Part shown: in pieces, positions 29,048 through 39,400 of the stretch
Position numbering within the stretch: position 1 is the first letter of the stretch
Layout of the letters: every line of letters starts with the position of its first letter
Source of the DNA: Aliiroseovarius sp. F47248L
GTDB lineage: Bacteria > Pseudomonadota > Alphaproteobacteria > Rhodobacterales > Rhodobacteraceae
Assembly (NCBI RefSeq): GCF_023016085.1
Contig: NZ_JALKBF010000003.1
Location: 112,876-176,875 of the forward strand
Length of the DNA stretch: 64,000 nt
Direction: 5' to 3'
Notes under the pieces: generated by a model
What the model was told of the DNA's origin: nothing
The model's input: only the letters and a program-made list of their open reading frames with translations
Database searches by the model: none
Position numbers and translations under genes: made by a program

Positions 29048-29378
29048 CTTGTTGCCTTTCGATTTTGAAGGGCGCCAGTTTTCCGGCGCTCAACCCTTTA
29101 GATGCAGCAACTCTGAAAAGGTTCCCGTCAAAGCACAGGTAAATCGTAAAGTGTTTGAGTGGCGGTGAGTTGATGCAAGCGATCTAAGCGGCGAAATTCT
29201 GGCATGGCTATCGGACTGATCAAAGACACTGCTGTGCAATTGAACGGTTGCGTCCGGGCAATGTGGTCGGCGGAAATTCGGTCCTTTCTGTCATTATTCT
29301 ATTCAGAGTTGACAGATCAGTTAGCCAAGGAGCATGCTTAAAACTATTCAAAGAGTTTATTGTGCGAAATGGAGTGAT
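29048..29378. promoter_or_regulatory. Divergent promoter region between the sigma/cupredoxin unit and the giant operon
   Basis: No gene was found in these 331 bases. On the minus strand a GGGAAC element at 29121-29126 resembles the GGAAC -35 box of ECF promoters and lies about 75 bases upstream of the first gene of the sigma-factor unit, so self-activation is possible. The downstream -10 element is not clear. The rightward promoter for the giant operon should also be here. Confidence 0.35.
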
Positions 29379-29576
29379 ATGTATACCCTTATCGCAAATT
29401 TCGGTCTGGCACGCGCTTTTCGCGCTGAATTCGTGCCTTTCGTGATCGCACTGGTCACGGCGCAACTCTTCTTCAAATGGGGCAGTTTTGGCTTGGAGCT
29501 TATGGGATTTCTCGTCCTGTGGGCTGTTTTGGGCTTTGTTTCTGATCGCGTGATGCCGGCACCCGGCAAGGACTGA
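29379..29576 (+). CDS. Small membrane protein of unknown function
   Basis: The 65-residue protein has two hydrophobic segments (about residues 18-30 and 36-52) separated by F-K-W-G, and a basic N-terminus. The ATG at 29379 follows GGAG with a four-base gap. An in-frame ATG at 29334 has AAGGAG only one base away, too close, so the shorter form is preferred. It lies 69 bases before the first gene of the giant operon on the same strand and may be cotranscribed with it. No family was recognised. Confidence 0.55.
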   Translation: MYTLIANFGLARAFRAEFVPFVIALVTAQLFFKWGSFGLELMGFLVLWAVLGFVSDRVMPAPGKD

Positions 29577-29645
29577 CGCGACACACCTATCGACGTCAAC
29601 GCACATCACGTTTGTTGGACCAACCAGCAAGCGAGGAGGATCGCT

Positions 29646-30407
29646 ATGGGCAAACCGCCCCGACCTAAACCAGAAACTGAACAGGATGCGACGCGTCCGG
29701 GGAAGCGACCTCAGATGTCCAAACCCAACGCGCATCTCGCTGATCTTGAGCGGCTGGTTGGCGCTGGCGCGTTGCGGGTGGCGATTGATCGGCTGCTTGA
29801 ACGGACACCGGACAAGGACATCGACAAGGACGTTGATGAGGTGTGTGAAAAGTTGTTTCGGACACTCAGAAAGCGCTGCCCGCATCTGGTGCCGGATCGT
29901 CCCGTGAACACCGGGCAAGTTGGTCCCAAAATTGATTTAGGCCCTGAAACCGCGGTGACCTTGTTTCGGGGTGCTGCGATGAAGCTGGCGGGCGACAAGC
30001 AGGTCATCTGGGTGCTGGGTGACAGCGAAATCCTGGTTTTCACAAGTCGCGTTGCCATCGAAACCGAACCGGGACGGATCGTCGTTCACCTGCCCGTCAG
30101 GACCGACCAGACCAAAGATGTGGTGATCAAGGTGCCTTTCGCGGTGGGGTCTGAAAAGCGTCCTGCCGGGCTGATGGCGTCCACGCCGATGCGTCCCATC
30201 GGACCGGAAGCAATTGTCGAAATATGGGCCGAAGCCCTGACCGCCTTCGCCTGGGGGGCCGTTCTGACCCTGGCCGAGGTGCTGGCCAACCGTGCCGGAC
30301 AAGACCCGGATCGCCAAGGGCTGATCGCGTTCAACCTGCTGGCGGGGGCCGAGGGGCTGTCGATCGGCACCATGGCGCGGCACGGATTTGACCGGAGGGC
30401 GCCATGA
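29646..30407 (+). CDS. Unknown protein, first gene of the giant operon
   Basis: The 253-residue protein has a Pro/Lys-rich N-terminal tail (about 28 residues), a helical region with many Asp/Lys pairs (about 30-85), then a beta-rich part (A-V-T-L-F-R-G-A-A-M-K-L near 105, V-I-W-V-L-G-D-S-E-I-L near 122) and a C-terminal helical segment. There is no signal peptide or known motif. GAGGAGG lies just before the ATG, and the stop overlaps the start of the 3247-residue protein by four bases, so their synthesis is coupled. It may be a chaperone or assembly partner of the giant; this is inference only. Confidence 0.75.
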   Translation: MGKPPRPKPETEQDATRPGKRPQMSKPNAHLADLERLVGAGALRVAIDRLLERTPDKDIDKDVDEVCEKLFRTLRKRCPHLVPDRPVNTGQVGPKIDLGPETAVTLFRGAAMKLAGDKQVIWVLGDSEILVFTSRVAIETEPGRIVVHLPVRTDQTKDVVIKVPFAVGSEKRPAGLMASTPMRPIGPEAIVEIWAEALTAFAWGAVLTLAEVLANRAGQDPDRQGLIAFNLLAGAEGLSIGTMARHGFDRRAP

Positions 30408-33400
30408 GCCTTGATGCTGCCGATTTTGGAGATATCGAAGACGTCCTGAAGGCGCTTGGATTTGCGGGCGACAGCGGTGCGCTAAACGAAGACTGGCTGG
30501 CCGATCCGATCACCTATCTGAAAACGATGCTCGCCAACGAGACCCAGCGCGAGGCGCTGTTGGCGGTTATGGATCGGCTTTTGGAAGGTGACACCGAGTT
30601 TGACGGCGAAGGTCATCAATGGTTGCCGATCGTGGCAAGCGATGATGGCGCGGCAACCTTCTATTTCGTCATCGACGATGAACCGGAAGCCGAGGTTCAC
30701 GTCGGTCTTGGCGTGCGGTTGAAAACCACGGACCCGGATACGGCAACCTCGTTCTTCGTGCCCTTGTTCCGGGCTGCGAAGCAGGGTCATTCGGTTCCAG
30801 ACCCGGTCTTGATCGGACATCCGGGTGGCAAGCTTATTCTGGCAAGCGAGATTGTTGTCGACCCCAATCCGCCCACCGGCGAAGCGGGGCTCAGATCCAT
30901 TGGTCTGGCCTTTACAGCACCAACAGCCGCGGGCGATGGCGATCCAGCGGTGGCGTTGACACTTGGGGGGCTGTTCCTGCCGGGGTTTTCGGCCCCGCGC
31001 GATTTCTCGCTCTCGGTCTCGGATCTTGAAACACTTGATGAATCCGCGCTGGAGCTGATCCTTGGCATCATTCAAGCCATGGCGGATGGCGGTGCCACAC
31101 CCGAGATCACCGCGCTGGCCGAGCTTCTGGGACTGGCTGGGTCCGTGCCGCCCCTTCCCATCGACGGGCTGGTCAATCAGGGGCCGCAGGTGCTGGCTGA
31201 CTGGTTCGCAGCGCTTATGGGCGACAGCGCGTCCAAGTCTGCTTGGATGCAAGCGGCCGCCAATCTGATCGGCGGCGCGGCAAGTCTGTCAGGCGATACG
31301 CTTGCCATTGATCTGGGCGGTGGTGTCAGCGTGGATCTGGTGATTGCGGTCGTGACCGGACCCACCGGGCGGCCTGTCGTGACGCCGTCAATTTCCTTCG
31401 GGATCACCCAAGGCTCGGCTCGGGTCGAGGTGGCGGCGGATCTTCTGAAGCTTGATCTGGGCACGGGTGGTGCGGTCGCAGTTCCTGCGCTGACTGCACA
31501 AGTAAGACTTGGCAATTCCGGTGCGCCGCTTCTTGTCGGCGATCCTGGGATCGAGGCTTTGCGCGCTGGCATTGCCCTTGGCCCTTCGCGCCAACCCATC
31601 GCGATCCTTGCGCTTGATCAGGTGGTGATCGCGGGCAACTCATACGAGGTTCTGGACCTGTCCACACCGGACGCCATTGCCGAAGTCGGCACGACGGTGA
31701 TCGGCGATGTGATTGCAGACCTGCTGGCGCAACTTGGCCCCCCCGGCACGGCAATCTCGGTTCTTTTGGGGATCGCGCCCCCAGCTGGTGCACCGGGACT
31801 GCCGACATTGGACCTGTCGGCGTTCCTGGCCGACCCGTTGGCCGCCGTGCGAAACCACTGGCTTGGGCTTCTTGGCAGTCACGCTGGCGATATTCCAGAC
31901 GTTCTGGGCGCCCTGCGCGGGCTGTTGGCTGACGCAGCGGTGGCCGCTGACCCTGTGACGGGGAATGGCACCGTCGAAACCCCGTGGCGGGTTGTAATCA
32001 CCGGACCGGTGGCATTGCTTATTCGTCAACCCGATCCGAGTGTGATCGAGCTTGCCGTTGGCGTGACCGCGACACAGTCCGAGCTGGGCGAGCGCTGCAC
32101 GGTGCTGGAAACCAGCCTTGATATCCTGATCATGCGCGCAGATCTGGCCGCGCCCGACGCTGCCTTTGCAGCCGAAGTCACCCTGAACATCGACGCCCGT
32201 GGTCGAGGCACGCGCCGCACTGCTTTGGGCGACGATCCGTTGGCAATTGCCGCAGATCGGGTGGGTGCGCGCTTTGGCTGGAGCGCGACCGGAGGGCTGT
32301 CAGTCAGCTTTGCCGCGCCCAACCCCGCGCTGATCGTCAGCCAGATCGAGATTCCGCTGGAGATTCCAGACTTCGATCAGGGCTTCGACGCGCTTACACC
32401 GGCGCAGTGGGATGCCATCGAAGAGCTGATTGGCCTACTGGGTGGCTCCATCGCCGCGCCCTGGGCGGTGGACATTCTTGCGGCCATCGGTTGGAGCCGC
32501 GCCGGTGTTCTGGCCGAGAATACCGCGATCAATCGCCTGGCGCTGTCCGATCTGATTGCCGACCCCGACGCAGCGCTTCGCGCTTGGCTGGGCCGGCTGA
32601 TCAGCGATCCGGGCGGGTCGCTGCGCAAGGTGTTGGAGCCATTGGGCCGCGTTCTGACCGGCAGCCGCGAGAGATTAGGTGGGCTTAGCGGGCGCGGTGC
32701 CCCCGACGACCCGTTTCGGCTTGACCTTGCGCCGAATCTTGGTGGCCCGGCCTTGGGGCTTTGGAAGATGCCGGGGCGCGCGGTGCAAGGCGATGGGCTG
32801 GTCCAGTCGGAAGCGCTTCGTCTCTGGGAACCCGGCGCTGCGCCGCTTGATGCAGCCTCGCTCGCAGCCGGTGTCGTGGTCGAGCTTGCCTCGCGCGAAG
32901 GTCTTGCTCAGGCAAGCGCGCGGATTGATGCGCTGACCGCCGGGATCGACGCGCTTGAGGCGCGGCTGTCGGGCACGGATGGCCTGATTGCGCCGCCGGA
33001 TGTCCTGCCGGGCGGTGCGACGCGCCATGAGATACCCAATATAGCCGGGCCGGGGCTGCGCGATGCCATAGATCTGGGCGTGGTGTTTGGCGCTGTGCCC
33101 GGCACCGTCCTTCATGTGGCGGTGGCCAGCGAGGCCGATGCGTTCCCGTTCGACGCTGCCCCGGACGATCGCAGGATCGACCTGCGCCCCGCAGGTCGCG
33201 CGCCCGATACGTTCGAGGCACCAACACCCGCACCGGGCGAGTGGTTCATCGCGTTGGGACCTCGTGCAGATGTCGCGCTGTTGTCGGGCGATCCGGACGG
33301 CACCGGCGGGCAGGCCGCGCGGCTGGCACGGATTATCGGTGCGTTTTCGACCGTGGGCGGTGATGTGGCGGTGGTGGCCGATGCGGCTGGGTCCCATGCG

Positions 33401-36400
33401 GCGTGGCTGGCCTGTGAGATCGTCGGGACGGGGTCGGTCAACCGGCTCTTGACCCTTGGTATGCCGCTGGCCCCGGTCGCGTTTTCGATCTTTGACCTCA
33501 ACCCAGGTGCCGAGGCATTGCGGACCTTTCTGGGGTTGCTGCCGCCCGTAGATCCGGTCACGCCCGATGACGACGCACTTGGGGTCGCCCGCGCGGCGTT
33601 TGGTGCACTGTCCGGTCTGTCTCACTTTGCCGACCCCGCGGCAGAACTAAGCCCGCCTGCCAACCTTCCGGCCGCAGCCGCCGCGGGTCTGGACCTGCAT
33701 TGCGCCTATGGCGTCTTTGATCGTGCGGCGATCCAGGCGGCCCTGACAGCCGCTGCGGCGGCAGGACTAAGCGAACGTGCGGGCATGCAAGCCGATTTCG
33801 AAGCCGGGGCCGCCGTCACCGGTGCAGGATTTGGCCTGCTGTTGCCGATTTCGCCAACCAGCGGAGGGCTTTCCGTTTCGGGCCACGTGGCTGTGGAACT
33901 GGGTGCCATTGCGCTTGACCCCCTTCCATCACTCACGGACGAGCGTAGCGTAAGGCTGCATCTTGAGATCCGCCGAGACGGCGGCTGGCTTCTGGGCGGG
34001 CCGGGATCCGGGGCAGGGGCCGCGCAGGAACTTCGCTGGATCGCGGTCGACATCGCGGTGCCCTTGGGCGCGTCAGGTCCGGTGGAAGCCGAGATCAGGC
34101 TGCATGACGCGGTGATCTTTGGTCTGACCCGCGATGTCTGGGTGCTGCGTGAAGCAGGCGCCGAGGCTGCCGAGGGCGTGGTCACGACCGCGCTGCCCGA
34201 AGTGCGGGTGCTGCTGTCATCCGTTGTGACGGCAATCCTTGACGATCCAAGCCCCGAAATGGGCGCGTTGGGCGATTTGCTGCGCGCGATGGGCATCGTT
34301 GATGAACTGGGCGGGCTGGTGGCAACCGCTCTTGATCGTGTGCTGCACGAACCCGACGCACAGGTGCGTGACGCGCTTCTGAGCTCTGCACGGGTCTTGG
34401 ATTTGCAAGATGCCGCTGACACGATCTTCGCGGGCATTCCGGGTCTGAGCATCGACATTGCCGCTAGGTCTGTCTCGTTTTCGCTGGCAGGATCGAGCCC
34501 GGCCTTGGGCTTGCCCAATTGGAGCGTTTCCGCGAGTGCCGCGAGCACGGGGCCAGTCACCGCGGACCTGAGCATTGGCACCGCGTCGTCGGGCGCGCTG
34601 ACAGCGTCGCTTGTTCCGTTGGAGATAAGCCTTGATTGGACACCACCGGGCGCTGCACCGGTAAGCCTGCCCATCTGGCCGAATGCGGACGCCGCCGCCC
34701 TTGCGCGCGAAGGCGCGCCGCTGACCATCGCCAGCGCGGTCAAATTTGGCGTCGATTATATGCGCGCTCAGGATGATGGCGCGAAGCTTGTTATCGATGG
34801 GCTGCTTGAGCTGTTGGGGCTTTTGGCAGCCCCCGGGCCGGACGGTGATCGGGCCATGATCACGCCCATCGGGTTGTTCCGCGATCCGGTGGGATGGTTG
34901 AAAAGTGACGCCGTCTTCGGGCTGGCCGGTGGCTATGACGCAAGCCGCGTGGGCGCGGCCTTCGACGCGCTGCGGCCTTTCCTTGGCTTGGCCGGCGCGC
35001 CGGGGCGTTGGGACGTTGCGGACGGCGTGGCGATTGAATTGACCGGCGCGGGGGGCGTGCTGGATCTGGGCTTGGCGCTGGATAGCAGCGCGATTGGCGG
35101 CGGGGCCGAGCAACTGGCCTTTGGTGGCCGGATCGGGCTGTTGATCGCCGATACAGGACCGGTTGCGCCAAGCATCGCCATCTTTGCCGGGCTTCCAAGT
35201 GCCATCGAAGGGCGCAGCGCCGTGCATCTTCAGGTCGCCCCGGATATCAGCCTGTTCCTGCGCAACGCTAGCGGCACCGACCTGCCGCTGTATCCGAACA
35301 CGCCCGGCCTGGCCTCGCTTGTCAGCACGGCGGTCGAAACCGCTTTGCCCCTGGCGCTGAATGCGCTGGTGGATGCGGGTGGCACGGCGGGCGATGTGGT
35401 GGCGGCGGTGGGCGATGCGCTGGTCTTGCGCGAAGGCACGCCGCCGGAGTTCACCGGCCCGCGCCTGTCGGCCTGGGCAAACGACCCGGAGGGCGAGCTT
35501 GCCGCACGCTGGCCTGCGATCACCACCGGCGCTTTGAACGCGCTGGCCAGTGCGCTTGCGCCGGTTCTGCCCGCAGGGGTGTCGGCGGCTTCAAGCGCGA
35601 CCGGATTGGACATCACAGCGGGGCCGGTGACCCTGTCGCTGGAAACCGGACCATTCCGGTTTACCATCGGGTATTCCGACACCGGGTCGCCCTTTGTCGA
35701 AACCATCACCACTGCACTGGCGTTTGACGCAGATGGGCTGGACGAATTCACCGGCAGCGTCGGACCGGCGTCGATTGACGCAGGCGGCGCAAGCCTGTTC
35801 CCGGTCGTCTCGTTCGAGGTGGGCGAGGGCATCGCGGTGCCCTTCGTCGGGCTTGGCCTTGCGATAGCGGGCGACGGGGTGCAGGTGCTGACGCTGCGCA
35901 CGATCCTTGAGCCGTTGGGGTTCGAGGTCGTGTTCGACGATGGCGACGGGCCTGTGTCCGACCCGGCCAGCGTGGCCTCGGGCCTGTTGACGCTGACGCT
36001 GGGTCTGGTGATCGACTTCCTACGCCAGACCGACGCTGTGCAAGACCTGTTGGAAACTGAGATCCCGGGCACTGGCTCGAGCGATATCGAGGATCTGCTG
36101 GAAGGGGTGATCCTTCTGGATGGCGATACCAGCCAGCTTGACTTGGCGCTGTTCCAACTGATCCCGACGCCGGGGCAGAGCGCGGCAGACATTCGCGATA
36201 ATTTCGTCGCGCGAATGATCAGGTTGATCGAAAACTTCGCCAATGCGGGTCCCTCCGTGACCATCGACAGTATCCTGACGGTGGGTCTGGCGCGGGATGG
36301 CAATGCGATTGGCGTGAATGTCGGGCTGACGTCACGCCTTCCGCTGACCTCGGGCGATGTGGTGGTCTCGATTGAAAATGACAGCCGGTGGATCAAGGAC

Positions 36401-39400
36401 GCACCGCCGGCAGGAATCGTCATCGGGCTGGTCGAGACAAGCCCGACGCTGGGCTTTGCGCCGTCGATAGCGGCCAACGGGCTGGGCGTCAGGATCGGCA
36501 AGGATGGTGGGCCGCTGGTCGATTTCGGCCTGTCGCTTGGCTCCATTGCGTTGCATTTGTTTGGCCGGATCGGCAATGGCCCAGCTGCAGGCGGTGTGCA
36601 GGTGCAATTGTCCGACCTTGCGGTCAGTGTCTCGGGCGGAACCGGCGGCAATCCGGTGGCGCAGGGCATCATGGACGAAAGCTCGGACAGTGGGCAGGCG
36701 TTGGCACCGATGTTCAGCCCCGCACTGGCGATCCAGAAACACGGGTCCGATCCGGTGATGGTGCGCCTGTCGGCGGGCGAAGGTGATGGGCCTTGGTGGC
36801 TGTCGATCAAGAAAGGCTTTGGGCCGCTTTACGTCGATCAGGTCGGGCTGGGCGTGACACAGACCGGCGAAGAGCTTGAGAAGATTTCGCTTCTGTTTGA
36901 CGGCAATATCTCGATTGCCGGGCTGACGGCGGCGGTGGACGACCTGCAACTGACCTATTCGCTGGATGCAGGGCCCGTCTATGACCCCGGCAGTTGGAGC
37001 GTCGATCTGGCGGGTCTGGCGGTCAGCGCGGATCTGTCGGGTGTGCAACTGGCCGGGGGGCTGCGGAAATACTCGGACCCCGGCAATCCCGACAATGTCG
37101 AATATGTCGGCATGTTGTTGGCACGGTTCGCCGCTTATGGGCTGTCGATCTATGGCGGCTATGCGTCGATCGAGGAAGGCGACGAGGGGCGTTACACCGC
37201 CTTCTTCGCCTATGGTGCGGTGGTCGGTCCCATCGGTGGGCCGCCTGCGTTCTTCCTGACCGGTATTGGCGGCGGGTTCGGCATTAATCGCGAGATCGTC
37301 GTGCCAGACGATCTTTCGAAATTCGATGAGTTCGTGATGATCCGGGCGCTTGATCCCAGTGCCTCGGCCCCGTCGGACCCGATGGCGGAAATGGACAGCG
37401 TGCGGGTCACGTTCCCACCGCGCAAAGGCACGTTCTGGTTTGCCGCCGGGATCAGCTTCACCAGTTTCATGATCGTCGATGGCGTGGCGGTCGTCGCGGT
37501 CGAGTTCGGCAACGGGTTCGAGTTGAACATCTTTGGCCTGGCCCGGATGGCCTTGCCGCGCCCGCAGTTCCGGCTGGTGTCAATCGAGATCGCGCTGGTC
37601 GCCCGCTTCTCGACCGAAGAGGGTGTGATCTGGATACAGGCACAACTGACCGACAATTCCTGGCTGCTGCATGAAAGCGTGCGGCTGACCGGTGGGTTTG
37701 CCTATGTCTCGTGGTTTGGCGGGCCGAAAAAGGGCGAATTCGTGCTGACCTTCGGCGGCTATCACCCAAAATTCCATCGCGACGGCTATCCTGTGGTGCC
37801 GCGGCTGGGCTTTCATTGGCAACCGATCAGTAACATTGTCATCAAGGGTGGCAATTATTTTGCACTGACCTCCGAGGCGATCATGGCGGGGGGCGGGCTG
37901 GAAGCGTCGGCCACGTTCGGGCCCGCCTGGGCGCATCTGGCCTATGGCTGCGATGTGATCATCTATTTCGACCCCTTCCGATACGAGGCTGAGGCCTATG
38001 CCAAGATTTCAGCAGGCGTCACGATTGATGTCTGGATCGGCAAGATCACGATCAAGATCAGCCTTGGGGCCAGCATCTATGTCGAAGGGCCGGAGTTCCG
38101 GGGCGAGGCGAAGTTCAAGGTCGGGCCGGTCAAGCTGAAGGTGAAGTTCGGCGCCAAGCAGCAGTCGTCGCCCAACTACATCAGCTGGACCGATTTCGTC
38201 GTCAAATATCTGGAAGAGGCAACACCGGGCACCGCACGCGCCGTGTCGGCCATCGCGGGCAACGGGGCCTTGCCGCCGGGTGGCGAGGAAGGCACGGCCG
38301 ACGGGTCCGTCGCGCACCCGTTCGAGGTGTTGAGCGAGTTCGAGATGACCGTGACAACCACGTTGCCTGCCGACCGTCTTGTTGTGGGCACCGCAAGCCC
38401 GCAGAATTATTCAACCTTGCCGCTTGGTCTGCCGCCGATCAATGCCTCACTGGACGGGTCCGAATTGTCGCTGTCATTGATCCGTGTCGATACGGATGCC
38501 GAGCGGATCAACGAAACCGGCGTGACGGTTCTTGGCCGATACACGGGCAAGTTCCCGATGGCCGTCTGGGGGCCGCCGCAAGAGCTTGACAACAAGTCCA
38601 TGCCTAAAGGCGAGGTGCTGGACGCGCTTGAAGGCGCACATATGACCGTGAAGCCCTCGCGCATTGGACGGCTTCCGCCCGAGATTGCGTTCAATCAGGT
38701 CGAGGCTGGAAAGCGCAAGCCGCTGCCATTCGTCACCGAGGCCACCGTGCGCCCCGGCTTCCTGTCCGATATCGGCGGGCTGGTTGCGACCGTGCCGGGC
38801 GGTTTGGGGCCGAAACAGATATTTGAACTTGAACAGGGCATCCTTGCCCAGAACGGGTTGGGCAAAGCGGCGTTGGCCGGACGAGCGAATGCGCGGGTCG
38901 CGCCGGGGCGCATCGGCTCGCTTGGTGAACGTCTGGTAGAGCCGGAGCCAGCGACGTTAGGCAAAGTCCTGAAAGCGGCGCCGGTCAAGGAACTGGACCT
39001 GTCGGTCAAACCGCCCCGCGCCGCCGCGATCCTCAGTCCAGAAATCCGGGCCGAGGCTGCGCCAAGGATCACCACCGTCAGAGGCACCGGCCAAGTCCAG
39101 CGCACCGCCGCCCCGAGCCTTGCGCAGATGCGTTCTGGCCTTTCGTCACAAATGCCCTCGGCCCTGACCCGCGTCGACACCGCAGCGCGTGGCCAGAAGA
39201 CCGTCATTGCGGGCACCCGCCCACCCGTGACGCAATCGGCGCGGGCCAATGCCAGTTTCGTGGCAGGGCTGGGTCAGGACGGCGCGGCGGCAGCGCGTCT
39301 GGCGGCGTTCGACCGGGTGGCCACCGGACCTGCACGCCGCGGGGCGCCGGACAGCGCACTGCTAGCCCCCGGCGAGATCGCCATATTCGACATGCCAGCC

